From the NCBI RefSeq assembly GCF_002941025.1, contig NZ_PTJS01000001.1, forward strand, positions 2,728,001 through 2,792,000: 64,000 bases of DNA. The letters are read 5' to 3'. Positions 7,300 through 16,136 of this stretch are shown piece after piece; position 1 is the first letter of the stretch, and each line of letters begins with the position of its first letter. The position numbers were made by a program, and so were the translations under genes. This DNA is from Streptomyces sp. QL37 (GTDB taxonomy: Bacteria; Actinomycetota; Actinomycetes; Streptomycetales; Streptomycetaceae). The notes under the pieces were generated by a model, which was given only the letters and a program-made list of their open reading frames with translations, was not told the origin of the DNA and searched no databases.

Positions 7300-8802
7300 T
7301 TATGGCACATCGATCTGACGGTCCAGCACGGAGGCCAGGGCCTGCTCGAAGCCGGACGCCTCGCTCGCCCCCCGGGTGGGGTCCTGCTGGCGGACGTCGA
7401 TCACATGGCCGGTCATCTCGGACAGCAGGACGTCCACGGACGTACGGGCCACGGCCTCGGAGGAGAGCAGCGAGCCCACCGGCTCCTCACCGAACGCCTT
7501 GGTCCGCATCGGCGTCGCGGTCCGCTCGGGATTGACGCAGTTCACCCGGACCCCGTCCGCCGCCCACTCGTCCGACAGCGCCTGGGTGAGGTTCACCATG
7601 GCGGCCTTGGTCGAGGAGTAGAGGCTGTACTCGGCGCGGCCGCGGGTGTAGCTGCTGGAGGTGTAGAGCAGCAGCTGACCCTTGGTCTCCGCGAGGTACT
7701 TGTACGAGGCGCGGGCGATCTGGACGGGCGCCAGGTAGTTGACGTTCAGCGCCTCCTGGATCGTCGCACTGTCGGTCTCGGCCAGCTTGCCGATGCGCAG
7801 CACGCCGGCGGTGTTGACCACGTAGTCGATGCGCCCGGTCTCCGCGTACGCCTTGGAGAGCGCGTCGTCGACGTGTTCCGGGTTCTCGATGTGCGTCCCC
7901 GTGGTGGAGCGCCCCAGGGCGTACACCTTCGCGCCGAACGACTCCGCGAGCGCCGCGATGTCGGCCCCGATGCCGTACGACCCGCCGAAGACCACCATGG
8001 TCTTGCCGGTGAGCAGTTCCCGGTAGCCCGCCTCGCCCGTCGGCTGCGGAACGGCCGTGGAGGCCAGCTGGAACAGCTTGTCCGCGATGAAGACGTCGAC
8101 CGGCTGGGTGACCTTCATGTTGTACTCGTCGCCCGCGACGACGTAGATCGGCACGTCCGGCAGGTACTTCAGGACCACCGAACAGTCGTCGGTGGCCTGG
8201 AAGTTGGGGTCACCCGAGGCGACCTCGTAGGCCCGCCGGATGGTCGACAGCTTGAACGCCTGGGGCGTCTGGCCGCGACGCAGCCGGGAGCGGTCGGGTA
8301 CGTCCGTGATGAACGCGCCGTCCTCGCCGTGGGTGCGGGTCACGATGATGGTGTCGGCGGACGGGATCGCGACGTCGACCGCCTGGTAGCGGTCGAGGGC
8401 CTCGACGCAGTCCTTGATCACCCGCTGGGAGAGCAGAGGACGCACGGCGTCGTGGAAAAGTACGTTGCGGTCCTCCCCGTCGGCCAGTCCCTCGCCGAGT
8501 GCCGCGATGGCACGTTCGGTGGTCTCGTTGCGGGTCGAACCGCCCTCGATCACCTTGATGACCTTGGTCAGGCCGGCCTTCGCGACGATCTTCTCGACAT
8601 CGGAGACATAACCCGGAGCCATCAGGACGATGACGTCGTCGATCGATTCGGCCTGCTGGAAGATGCTCAGAGTGTGCTCGATGACGGCTTTGCCGGCGAT
8701 CTTCAGCAGCTGCTTCGGTATCGACAGACCCACGCGCTGACCGGTACCGCCGGCGAGTACGACTGCCGTGGTGCGGACTTGGGCTATGTACTGCTCAGAC
8801 AC
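7300..8802 (-). CDS. Fused D-ribitol-5-phosphate cytidylyltransferase / SDR reductase (predicted CDP-ribitol synthase)
   Basis: A 500-residue bifunctional protein. The N-terminal ~235 residues are IspD/TarI-like: AVVLAGGTGQRVGLSIPKQ is the nucleotide-binding loop, and LFHDAVRPLLS and DRSRLRRGQTPQAFK are family landmarks. From about residue 260 it becomes a classical SDR with VVFGGSYGIG, VNTAGV and YSLYSSTKAA (Tyr-xxx-Lys). The same architecture is known in Haemophilus Bcs1/Acs1, which reduces ribulose-5-phosphate and activates the ribitol-5-phosphate as CDP-ribitol. The start is the GTG at 8802, preceded by AAGGTAGG. The open frame reaches 9084 but the upstream residues look non-coding. A role in isoprenoid synthesis is less likely given the fusion and the TagF-like neighbour. 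Confidence 0.85.
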   Translation of the reverse strand: MSEQYIAQVRTTAVVLAGGTGQRVGLSIPKQLLKIAGKAVIEHTLSIFQQAESIDDVIVLMAPGYVSDVEKIVAKAGLTKVIKVIEGGSTRNETTERAIAALGEGLADGEDRNVLFHDAVRPLLSQRVIKDCVEALDRYQAVDVAIPSADTIIVTRTHGEDGAFITDVPDRSRLRRGQTPQAFKLSTIRRAYEVASGDPNFQATDDCSVVLKYLPDVPIYVVAGDEYNMKVTQPVDVFIADKLFQLASTAVPQPTGEAGYRELLTGKTMVVFGGSYGIGADIAALAESFGAKVYALGRSTTGTHIENPEHVDDALSKAYAETGRIDYVVNTAGVLRIGKLAETDSATIQEALNVNYLAPVQIARASYKYLAETKGQLLLYTSSSYTRGRAEYSLYSSTKAAMVNLTQALSDEWAADGVRVNCVNPERTATPMRTKAFGEEPVGSLLSSEAVARTSVDVLLSEMTGHVIDVRQQDPTRGASEASGFEQALASVLDRQIDVP

Positions 8803-9058
8803 AGACGACCTACCTTGCGAGGGCTGGGGAACATCCCGATGGTTACACTCTCCGTTACCATCTCGCAAGGTGGACGTCGAGTGCGCCTCACCCGGTGAAC
8901 ACCTGCCGTTCCCCTGCCACACAGGAGAAACACCTGAACCGCAGCCCGGCGGGCAGGTGACCGACGCCACACGCGTGAGCGGCATGGAGCACCTATGAGC
9001 GGGCGTCCGCACACCGGATTTCACCCGGGCGGCCCATCGGCGCCCTCCGTACCCCCGC

Positions 9059-9094
9059 GTCCCGCCCGGGCGGCTCCCCGTCACCGGGCGGGAC
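9059..9094 (-). terminator. Hairpin terminator of the rplU-rpmA-obg operon
   Basis: A perfect 11-bp stem (9059-9069 with 9084-9094) and 14-base loop lie 8 bases beyond the obg stop. The rest of the 8803-9101 gap shows no credible gene and must carry the promoter of the fused cytidylyltransferase gene. Confidence 0.75.
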
Positions 9095-9101
9095 CGTGCG
9101 G

Positions 9102-10544
9102 TCAGTCGCTGAAGGGCTCGAACCCCTCGTACTCGCGCTGCGCGACGTCGCGCTCGGACTCGCGCTCGCGGCGGCGCTGCGCGGCGGGGCGCGGAGCCTC
9201 CATGCGGTGGTCCTCACCACGGCGGCCCAGCATCTCGGCCCCGGCGGCCATGGTCGGCTCCCAGTCGAAGACGACCGCGTTGTCCTCGGCACCGATGGCC
9301 ACGCCGTCGCCGGCCCGGGCGCCCGCCTTGCGCAGCTCGTCCTCGACGCCGAGCCGGTTGAGCCGGTCCGCGAGGTAGCCGACGGCCTCGTCGTTGTTGA
9401 AGTCGGTCTGCCGGATCCAGCGCTCGGGCTTCTCGCCGCGCACGCGGTAGATGCCGTCGTCCTCCACCGTCACGGTGAAGCCGGCGTCGTCGACCGCCTT
9501 GGGGCGGATGACGACCCGCGTCGACTCCTCCTTCGGCTTGCTGGCCCGCGCCTCGGCGATGATCCCGGCGAGGGCGTACGAGAGCTCGTTGAGGCCCTTG
9601 TGCGCGATGGCCGAGACCTCGAAGACGCGGTAGCCGCGCTCCTCCAGGTCGGGGCGGATCATGTCGGCGAGGTCCTGGCCGTCCGGGATGTCGACCTTGT
9701 TGAGGGCGACGATGCGCGGGCGGTTCTCGAGGCCGCCGTACAGCCGCAGCTCCTCCTCGATCATGTCGAGGTCGGAGACCGGGTCGCGGTCCGACTCCAG
9801 GGTCGCGGTGTCCAGGACGTGCACCAGGACGGAGCAGCGCTCGACGTGCCGCAGGAACTCCAGGCCGAGGCCCTTGCCCTGGCTGGCGCCCGGAATGAGC
9901 CCCGGGACGTCGGCGATGGTGTAGACGGTCGAGCCGGCGGTGACGACGCCCAGGTTGGGGACGAGGGTCGTGAACGGGTAGTCCGCGATCTTCGGCTTGG
10001 CCGCGGAGAGCACCGAGATCAGCGAGGACTTGCCGGCGCTCGGGTAGCCCACCAGCGCGACGTCGGCGACGGTCTTGAGCTCCAGGACGATGTCCCGGCT
10101 CTCCCCCGGCTCTCCGAGCAGCGCGAAGCCGGGCGCCTTGCGGCGGGCGGAGGCCAGCGCGGCGTTGCCGAGGCCGCCGCGGCCGCCCTGGCCCGCGACG
10201 AAGGTGGTCCCCTGGCCGACCAGGTCGGCGAGGACGTTGCCGGCCTTGTCGAGGACGACGGTGCCGTCCGGCACCGGCAGCACGAGGTCCTGGCCGTCCT
10301 TGCCGGAGCGGTTGTCACCGGCGCCGGGCTGGCCGTTCGTGGCCTTGCGGTGGGGGTGGTGGTGGTAGTCCAGCAGCGTGGTCACGGACTGCTCGACGAC
10401 GAGGATCACATCGCCGCCGCGCCCGCCGTTGCCCCCGTCGGGACCGCCGAGCGGCTTGAACTTCTCACGGTGTACGGAGGCCACGCCGTGGCCTCCGTTA
10501 CCCGCGGCGGCATGCAGCTCGACGCGGTCCACGAAGGTGGTCAT
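9102..10544 (-). CDS. obg: GTPase Obg
   Basis: A 480-residue ribosome-associated GTPase. The glycine-rich Obg fold fills the first ~160 residues ([32 protein letters not shown]). The G domain follows with [10 protein letters not shown] (G1), [12 protein letters not shown] (G2), [10 protein letters not shown] (G3) and NKVDIPD (G4). The C-terminal OCT domain ([21 protein letters not shown]) and a charged tail complete the actinobacterial long form. In Streptomyces, Obg is known to affect the onset of aerial mycelium formation. It is third in rplU-rpmA-obg, a conserved bacterial order, about 140 bases after rpmA with a hairpin in between. Confidence 0.97.
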   Translation of the reverse strand: MTTFVDRVELHAAAGNGGHGVASVHREKFKPLGGPDGGNGGRGGDVILVVEQSVTTLLDYHHHPHRKATNGQPGAGDNRSGKDGQDLVLPVPDGTVVLDKAGNVLADLVGQGTTFVAGQGGRGGLGNAALASARRKAPGFALLGEPGESRDIVLELKTVADVALVGYPSAGKSSLISVLSAAKPKIADYPFTTLVPNLGVVTAGSTVYTIADVPGLIPGASQGKGLGLEFLRHVERCSVLVHVLDTATLESDRDPVSDLDMIEEELRLYGGLENRPRIVALNKVDIPDGQDLADMIRPDLEERGYRVFEVSAIAHKGLNELSYALAGIIAEARASKPKEESTRVVIRPKAVDDAGFTVTVEDDGIYRVRGEKPERWIRQTDFNNDEAVGYLADRLNRLGVEDELRKAGARAGDGVAIGAEDNAVVFDWEPTMAAGAEMLGRRGEDHRMEAPRPAAQRRRERESERDVAQREYEGFEPFSD

Positions 10545-10600
10545 GGTGGGTGCCTCCAGGTACTACGGAAAAATACGGGAATGTCTCTTGACGTAACGCG

Positions 10601-10653
10601 CCGAGGGCGGACCCGCTTCCCCGGTTACCGGGAAAGCTGAGATCCGCCCTCGG
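10601..10653 (-). terminator. Hairpin between rpmA and obg
   Basis: A perfect 11-bp stem (10601-10611 with 10643-10653) surrounds a partly paired inner segment. It lies 31 bases after the rpmA stop. It may partly terminate transcription so that less message reaches obg than the two ribosomal genes; that role is an inference. Confidence 0.6.
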
Positions 10654-10684
10654 AAGGTGCTGTGTCGTTCAGCCGTTGCCTGAC

Positions 10685-10942
10685 TCAGGCAGCGACGGGA
10701 ACGATGTTCACGACCTTGCGGCCACGGTGCGTACCGAACTCCACCGCACCGGCGGTCAGCGCGAACAGCGTGTCGTCGCCGCCACGGCCGACGCCCGTGC
10801 CCGGGTGGAAGTGGGTGCCGCGCTGGCGGACCAGGATCTCACCGGCGTTCACGGCCTGACCGCCGAAGCGCTTCACGCCGAGCCGCTGAGCATTGGAATC
10901 GCGCCCGTTCCGAGTGGACGATGCGCCCTTCTTGTGTGCCAT
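10685..10942 (-). CDS. rpmA: 50S ribosomal protein L27
   Basis: 85 residues beginning [19 protein letters not shown], the highly conserved L27 N-terminus that reaches the peptidyl-transferase centre. [24 protein letters not shown] follows as expected. There is no N-terminal extension of the Firmicutes cleaved type. It starts 14 bases after the rplU stop, so the two are co-transcribed. Confidence 0.98.
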   Translation of the reverse strand: MAHKKGASSTRNGRDSNAQRLGVKRFGGQAVNAGEILVRQRGTHFHPGTGVGRGGDDTLFALTAGAVEFGTHRGRKVVNIVPVAA

Positions 10943-10956
10943 GTCTCCTCAGTCCC

Positions 10957-11277
10957 TTACTTCGCAGCCGCGGGGATACCGGTGACCTTGATCGCCGTGT
11001 ACTGCTGGCGGTGACCCTGGCGACGGCGGTAACCCGTCTTGTTCTTGTAGCGAAGGATGTCGATCTTCGCGCCCTTGTGGTGGTCCACGATCTCGGCCTG
11101 GACCTTGATGCCGTCCAGGACCCAGGGGTCGCTGGTCACGGCGTCGCCGTCGACAACGAGCAGGGTCGAGAGCTCGACCGTGTCGCCAACCTTGGCGGTG
11201 GAAATCTTGTCAACCTCAACGATGTCGCCGACAGCAACCTTGTGCTGGCGACCACCGCTGCGCACGATGGCGTACAC
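10957..11277 (-). CDS. rplU: 50S ribosomal protein L21
   Basis: 106 residues, [19 protein letters not shown] at the N-terminus and [20 protein letters not shown] at the C-terminus, both diagnostic of L21. I use the GTG at 11277, where homology begins and a GAGAGAGA run lies just upstream. The open frame extends to 11442 but those residues look like leader sequence. First gene of rplU-rpmA-obg. Confidence 0.97.
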   Translation of the reverse strand: MYAIVRSGGRQHKVAVGDIVEVDKISTAKVGDTVELSTLLVVDGDAVTSDPWVLDGIKVQAEIVDHHKGAKIDILRYKNKTGYRRRQGHRQQYTAIKVTGIPAAAK

Positions 11278-11585
11278 GCGGATCTCTCTCTCACTCGGAA
11301 CGGATCCCCTGATGCCAGCCGCTCGCACGGGCCGGGGCCCGGGACGATCCGGAAGGATGAGCGGCCTCTCCCGGCAGGTGCGCGATGCGCGCGCCGAAGC
11401 CGGAAGGGATGTGCTCAGGGGGAGGTGCGTACGGAAACACACCGAGCGTTAAGACTACGGACAGCCGCCTTGCCGGTCAAACCGGCCCCTGCCCGGCAGC
11501 GGAGCCGCCGGGAGGGCTCCCGCGAGCCTCGCGCCACCCCCGCCCAGGCGGGCGTGCGGGGCGGTTGTGCGCCCTCCCCCACCAC
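11278..11585 (-). promoter_or_regulatory. Leader and promoter region of rplU-rpmA-obg
   Basis: No credible gene is visible here. The open frames are GC-rich shadows. The region must carry the promoter and 5' leader of the ribosomal protein operon. I could not place -10 and -35 boxes with confidence. Confidence 0.45.
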
Positions 11586-11615
11586 GGGGCGGGTCGGGAG
11601 CCCACGACCCGCCCC
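11586..11615. terminator. Upstream hairpin of a tandem pair between rne and rplU
   Basis: A perfect 11-bp stem (11586-11596 with 11605-11615) with an 8-base loop, five bases from the larger hairpin at 11621-11662. It probably backs up termination of rne. Confidence 0.6.
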
Positions 11616-11620
11616 GCACG

Positions 11621-11662
11621 CGTCTGTGGGCCCCGCCTCGGTCGAGGCGGGGCCCACAGACG
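11621..11662 (-). terminator. Strong terminator of rne
   Basis: A perfect 20-bp inverted repeat (11621-11640 with 11643-11662) with only two bases between the arms begins 21 bases after the rne stop. It should be active in either direction. Confidence 0.85.
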
Positions 11663-11683
11663 CTGTCACTCCCGGCCGGTCCC

Positions 11684-14600
11684 CTAGAGGTCGGTCGAGG
11701 CCGTCACGGAAGGCGACGACTGCTCGGCGGCGACGGTCTTCTTCGCCGCTGCCTTCTTCGTCGTCGTCTTCTTCGCCGCGGTCTTCTTCGCGACCGTCTT
11801 GGCGGCCGTCTTCTTGGTGGCCGCCTTCTTCGCCGTGGCCTTCTTCGCGGTCTTCCGCGCCGCGGTCTTCTTGACCGGCGCCTCCGATTCCGCCGCTTCG
11901 GCGCCGGAGGCGTCGGACGCGTCGGAATCGGGACCCGCGACCACGACGGCCGCTGCCTCCTCGGCGCCGGCCGGCGGCCCCGCCGGAGTGGTGACCTTGC
12001 GGGTCACCCGGCGACGGGCGCGCGGCGGAGCGGCCGGAGCGGACTCCTCGTCAGCCGCCGGAGCCTCAGGCTCCGCCGTCTTCTCCGAGGGGGCGGGCGC
12101 CGGTGCCGCGGCGGCCTCGACGACCGGGTCCTCGACCGCGACGGGCTCCGCCGCGGGCTCGGCCGGATGGACCGGCGGCGTCACGTCGGCCTGCTGGGGC
12201 GAGCCCGCCGGGGCGGTCGCCTTCCGGGTCGCCCTGCGACGCGTACGCGCCGGAGGTGCGGCCTCTGCCTCAGGGGCGGCGGGAGCCTCCGCCGGGGCCT
12301 CGGCCACCGGCTCGGGCTGCTGCTCCTCCTCGGCCGCCGGAGCCGCCGGGGCGGACTCGGCCACCGGGGCGGGCGCGCCGGCCGGAGCCGTGACCTTACG
12401 GGTCGCACGCCGGCGCCCACGGCCGCGCGACGCCGCCGCCTCGGCCTCGGCCGGGCTGCTGTACAGCTCCTCGTCGGCGACGAACTCCGGCTCGGGGAGC
12501 GCCACGGGGGCGGCGACCTCGGCGGCCACCTCGGCCTCGGTCTCGGTCTCGGCCGACTGCTCGTGCTCGTGCTCGTGGTCATGGCCGTGCTCGTGGTCGT
12601 GTCCCGCGCCGCCGCGGCCGCGCTTCTTGGACCGCTTGCCACCGCCGCCGCCGGCGGCCGTGGGCTGCTCCATGTGGACGATCACGCCGCGCCCGTTGCA
12701 GTGGACGCAGGTCTCGGAGAAGGACTCCAGCAGACCCTGGCCCACCCGCTTACGGGTCATCTGGACCAGACCCAGCGACGTGACCTCGGCGACCTGGTGC
12801 TTCGTACGGTCGCGGCCCAGGCACTCCAGGAGCCGCCGCAGCACCAGGTCCCGGTTGGACTCCAGCACCATGTCGATGAAGTCGACGACGACGATGCCGC
12901 CGAGGTCGCGCAGCCGCAGCTGGCGGACGATCTCCTCGGCCGCCTCCAGGTTGTTCTTGGTGACGGTCTCCTCGAGGTTTCCGCCCTGGCCGGTGAACTT
13001 GCCGGTGTTGACGTCGACGACGACCATCGCCTCGGTCTTGTCGATCACCAGCGAGCCGCCGCTCGGCAGATAGACCTTGCGGTCCAGCGCCTTCATCAGC
13101 TGCTCGTCGATGCGGTACGTCGCGAAGACGTCGACCTCGGAGGTCCAGCGCGAAAGGCGGTCCGTCAGGTCCGGTGCCACGTGCGAGACGTAGCCGTGGA
13201 TGGTGTCCCAGGCGTCGTCACCGCTGACGATCACCTTCGAGAAGTCCTCGTTGAAGATGTCGCGGACGACCCGGACGGTCATGTCCGGCTCGCCGTAGAG
13301 CAGCGTCGGCGCGTTGGAGCTGCTGGTGCTCTTCGACTTCTTCTGGATCTCTTCCCACTGGCCCTGCAGCCGCTCGACGTCGCGGCGCAGCTCGTCCTCG
13401 CTCGCGCCCTCGGCGGCGGTGCGCACGATGACGCCCGCGTCCTCGGGAACGATCTTCTTGAGGATGGTCTTCAGCCGGGCGCGCTCGGTGTCGGGCAGCT
13501 TGCGGCTGATGCCGGTCATCGAGCCCTCGGGCACGTAGACCAGGTACCGGCCGGGCAGCGAGACCTGGCTGGTCAGGCGGGCGCCCTTGTGGCCGATCGG
13601 GTCCTTCGTCACCTGGACGAGGACGGACTGGCCGGACTTGAGCGCGGTCTCGATGCGGCGCGGCCCGTGGGCCATGCCGAGCGCCTCGAAGTTGACCTCG
13701 CCCGCGTAGAGGACGGCGTTGCGGCCCTTGCCGATGTCGACGAAGGCGGCCTCCATGGACGGCAGGACGTTCTGCACCTTGCCCAGGTAGACGTTGCCGA
13801 CGTAGCTGGTGGCCTGCTCCTTGTTGACGTAGTGCTCGACGAGCACGTTGTCCTCGAGGACGCCGATCTGGGTGCGCTCGCCGCTCTGGCGGACGACCAT
13901 GACGCGCTCGACTGCCTCACGGCGGGCCAGGAACTCGGCCTCGGTGATGATCGGGACGCGGCGGCGGCCCTGCTCGCGCCCCTCGCGGCGGCGCTGCTTC
14001 TTGGCCTCCATGCGGGTCGAGCCCTTGATGGACTGGACCTCGTCGAAGCCGGTGCCGGGCTCGCGCTCGGCCTCCTTCTTACGGGGCTCGCGGACCTTGA
14101 CGACCGTGCGCTCCGGGTCGTCGGCGCCCGTGCCCGTGTCCTCGCCGGCGGCGTCCCCGCTGCGGCGGCGACGACGGCGGCGGCGACGGCTGCTGCTGGA
14201 ACCGGAGGAGGACTCGTGCTCCTCCTCGTCCTCGTCGTCGTGTGCCTGCTGCTCGTCCTCGGAACGGTCCGCGGCGGCGTCGTCCTGCTGCTCCGCGTCG
14301 TCCGCGTCGTTGGCCTCACCGCGACGGCGGCGTCGGCCACCACGGCGGCGACGGCGCGAGGGGCGGTCCCCGTACTCGTCCGTGTCGTCGCCCTCGTGCT
14401 CGGCGTCCGTCTCGGGCTCGGCCTCGTGCTCGTCCTCGGCCGGGGCGGCGGCCGGAGCCGCCTGCTCGGCCGGAAGCGTCACCGGGGTCGCGGCCGGCTC
14501 GGTCTCGACGGCCTCGCCACGACGGCGGCGACGGCGGCGCGAACCGCCCTGAGACGCGGACTCGGCGGCCTCGGCGGGTGCGGCGGCCTCGGCGGGCTGC

Positions 14601-15907
14601 CTGCTCTCGGCCTTACGCGGCGCGCGGTCCGCGCTCTTCTGCTCCTCGGCCTCGTCGCTCTCGTCGTAGGCCGGGGTGGAACCCGCGGCGGCAGCGGCGG
14701 CCGCCGCGGTCTCCGGGGTCTGGAACATCGGCTCGGCGAAGACCGGGGCCTGGAAGACGGCCACGGCCGGGCGCGTCGCGCGGCGTCCCTTGCGGGCGGG
14801 CTCCTCGGTCTTCGCGGTGAACTCGGGGCGGCCGGCGGCGGCGGTGGCGCGGCGGCGCTGGCGGCCGCGCGGCGCGGCCTCCTCGACCTGCTCGGCCTCG
14901 GAGGCCAGCTCCTCGGCCACTGCGGCGGGGAGGTCCTCGCCCTTCTCGGCGGCCGCCTCGGCGACCTCCTCGACGGGCTGCGGGGATCCGGCCGGAGCGG
15001 ACGCCTTGCGGGAGGCACGGCGGCGGGCGCGGGCGGGCGGCGCGGCCTCGGCGGCGGACGCCTCGGCGGTCTCCTCGGCGCGGGCGGGTTCGGCGGCGGC
15101 CTCGGCAGCCGGCTCGGCCACGATCGCGGCCGGGGGCTCGGCGGTCCGGGCGCCCTGCGGCGCACCGGCCGGGGCCGACGCACGACGGCGGGTACGGCCT
15201 CGCGGCGCGGCGGGCTCGGCCGGCTCCGCGGGGGCCTCGGCGACGGGCTCGGGGGCCTTCACCGGCTCGGCCGCGATGTCCTGCGCGGCGGGCTCGGCCG
15301 ACTGGGGGGCGCCGGCCGGAGCGGTGGCCTTGCGGGTGGCGCGGCGACGGCCACGGGGGGCCTCCACGACGGGGGCCTCTTCGGCCTCCTCCTCGGCCGT
15401 GGCCTCGGCGGCGGCCGTGGTCTCGGCGGCGGGCTCGGCGACCGGCTCGACGGCGCCCTGCGGCGCACCCGCCGGAGCGGTCGCCTTACGGACCGCACGA
15501 CGACGGGCACGCGCGGGCGGCGCGGCCTCGGCGGCGGGCTCGGCGCTCACTGCCGGGGTCTCGGGGGCGGCGGCCGTCGTCTCGGCGGCGGCCTCGGCGA
15601 CCGGCTCGACGACCTCGGCGGCGCCCTGCGGCGCACCCGCCGGAGCGGTCGCCTTACGGACCGCACGACGGCGGGCACGCGCGGGCGGCGCGGCCTCGGC
15701 GGCGGGCTCGGCCTGTTCGGCGGAAGCGGCCGGTATGGCCGGCGTGACGTCCTCGGGGGCGGACGCGCCGGGCGCGCCCGACGGCGGGCCGGCGGGGCGG
15801 GAAGCCGCGCGGCGCCTGCGGCGCGGCGGCAGCTTGTCCCCGGGGGCGTTGTTGTCCTCCGCGTTCGCGGGGTTTCCGGTGTTACCGGGTTCGTTCGGCT
15901 CGTGCAT
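11684..15907 (-). CDS. rne: Ribonuclease E/G with long repetitive arms
   Basis: About 1407 residues from the ATG at 15907 (GGGAG upstream). The catalytic core spans roughly residues 670-1075. It has an S1-like segment (NVYLGKVQNVLPSMEAAFVDIG), the DNase I-like part with VVVDVNTGKF and GGIVVVDFIDM (metal-binding Asp), and a CVHCNGRG zinc-link. The core is flanked by disordered Ala/Pro/Glu arms containing about ten copies of a motif resembling ARARRRATRKATAPAGAPQ, seven before the core and three after. A His/Glu run follows the core, and the extreme C-terminus is rich in KKTAAKKT-like histone H1-type repeats. This matches the known Streptomyces RNase ES layout, with the core in the middle. It initiates mRNA decay and rRNA processing and scaffolds the degradosome. 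Confidence 0.95.
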   Translation of the reverse strand: MHEPNEPGNTGNPANAEDNNAPGDKLPPRRRRRAASRPAGPPSGAPGASAPEDVTPAIPAASAEQAEPAAEAAPPARARRRAVRKATAPAGAPQGAAEVVEPVAEAAAETTAAAPETPAVSAEPAAEAAPPARARRRAVRKATAPAGAPQGAVEPVAEPAAETTAAAEATAEEEAEEAPVVEAPRGRRRATRKATAPAGAPQSAEPAAQDIAAEPVKAPEPVAEAPAEPAEPAAPRGRTRRRASAPAGAPQGARTAEPPAAIVAEPAAEAAAEPARAEETAEASAAEAAPPARARRRASRKASAPAGSPQPVEEVAEAAAEKGEDLPAAVAEELASEAEQVEEAAPRGRQRRRATAAAGRPEFTAKTEEPARKGRRATRPAVAVFQAPVFAEPMFQTPETAAAAAAAAGSTPAYDESDEAEEQKSADRAPRKAESRQPAEAAAPAEAAESASQGGSRRRRRRRGEAVETEPAATPVTLPAEQAAPAAAPAEDEHEAEPETDAEHEGDDTDEYGDRPSRRRRRGGRRRRRGEANDADDAEQQDDAAADRSEDEQQAHDDEDEEEHESSSGSSSSRRRRRRRRRSGDAAGEDTGTGADDPERTVVKVREPRKKEAEREPGTGFDEVQSIKGSTRMEAKKQRRREGREQGRRRVPIITEAEFLARREAVERVMVVRQSGERTQIGVLEDNVLVEHYVNKEQATSYVGNVYLGKVQNVLPSMEAAFVDIGKGRNAVLYAGEVNFEALGMAHGPRRIETALKSGQSVLVQVTKDPIGHKGARLTSQVSLPGRYLVYVPEGSMTGISRKLPDTERARLKTILKKIVPEDAGVIVRTAAEGASEDELRRDVERLQGQWEEIQKKSKSTSSSNAPTLLYGEPDMTVRVVRDIFNEDFSKVIVSGDDAWDTIHGYVSHVAPDLTDRLSRWTSEVDVFATYRIDEQLMKALDRKVYLPSGGSLVIDKTEAMVVVDVNTGKFTGQGGNLEETVTKNNLEAAEEIVRQLRLRDLGGIVVVDFIDMVLESNRDLVLRRLLECLGRDRTKHQVAEVTSLGLVQMTRKRVGQGLLESFSETCVHCNGRGVIVHMEQPTAAGGGGGKRSKKRGRGGAGHDHEHGHDHEHEHEQSAETETEAEVAAEVAAPVALPEPEFVADEELYSSPAEAEAAASRGRGRRRATRKVTAPAGAPAPVAESAPAAPAAEEEQQPEPVAEAPAEAPAAPEAEAAPPARTRRRATRKATAPAGSPQQADVTPPVHPAEPAAEPVAVEDPVVEAAAAPAPAPSEKTAEPEAPAADEESAPAAPPRARRRVTRKVTTPAGPPAGAEEAAAVVVAGPDSDASDASGAEAAESEAPVKKTAARKTAKKATAKKAATKKTAAKTVAKKTAAKKTTTKKAAAKKTVAAEQSSPSVTASTDL

Positions 15908-16136
15908 GCGGGCGGTTCTCCCGTCGCGCTCCCGGGCGCCACGCCTTGTTCCGGTCCGACGCGATTCGCGTGATGTGCGCGATACCGCCGTCCGGGGCGC
16001 GGGCGCCGCACGGGAACTGATGTCTGGCTCGCCGGTTCCGTACGTGCTGCGCACGGCCTGGCGAAAGTCTTATGGGGCGGTGCGCGGCCCGACCCAGGTG
16101 GCTCCCGAGTCCAAGGGCTGCGCTACGACGACCGCC

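Noticed and set aside
7300..8802. IspD of the isoprenoid (MEP) pathway
   Set aside because: The fusion to an SDR and the teichoic-acid-like neighbours point to CDP-ribitol synthesis; no MEP pathway gene is near.
8803..9084. Extension of the IspD-SDR gene to a start at 9084
   Set aside because: The extra residues are unconserved and Cys/Pro-rich, whereas the GTG at 8802 has a good Shine-Dalgarno directly before the IspD motif.
12540..12610. His/Glu repeat in the RNase E C-terminal arm as a separate metal-binding domain
   Set aside because: It is a short low-complexity run in a disordered arm. There is no fold to support a domain call.
11567..15973. A 1468-codon plus-strand open frame opposite rne
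   Set aside because: It is the antisense shadow of a very GC-rich repetitive gene. It reads as Leu/Gly/Arg low complexity with no motif, while the minus strand encodes a clear RNase E.
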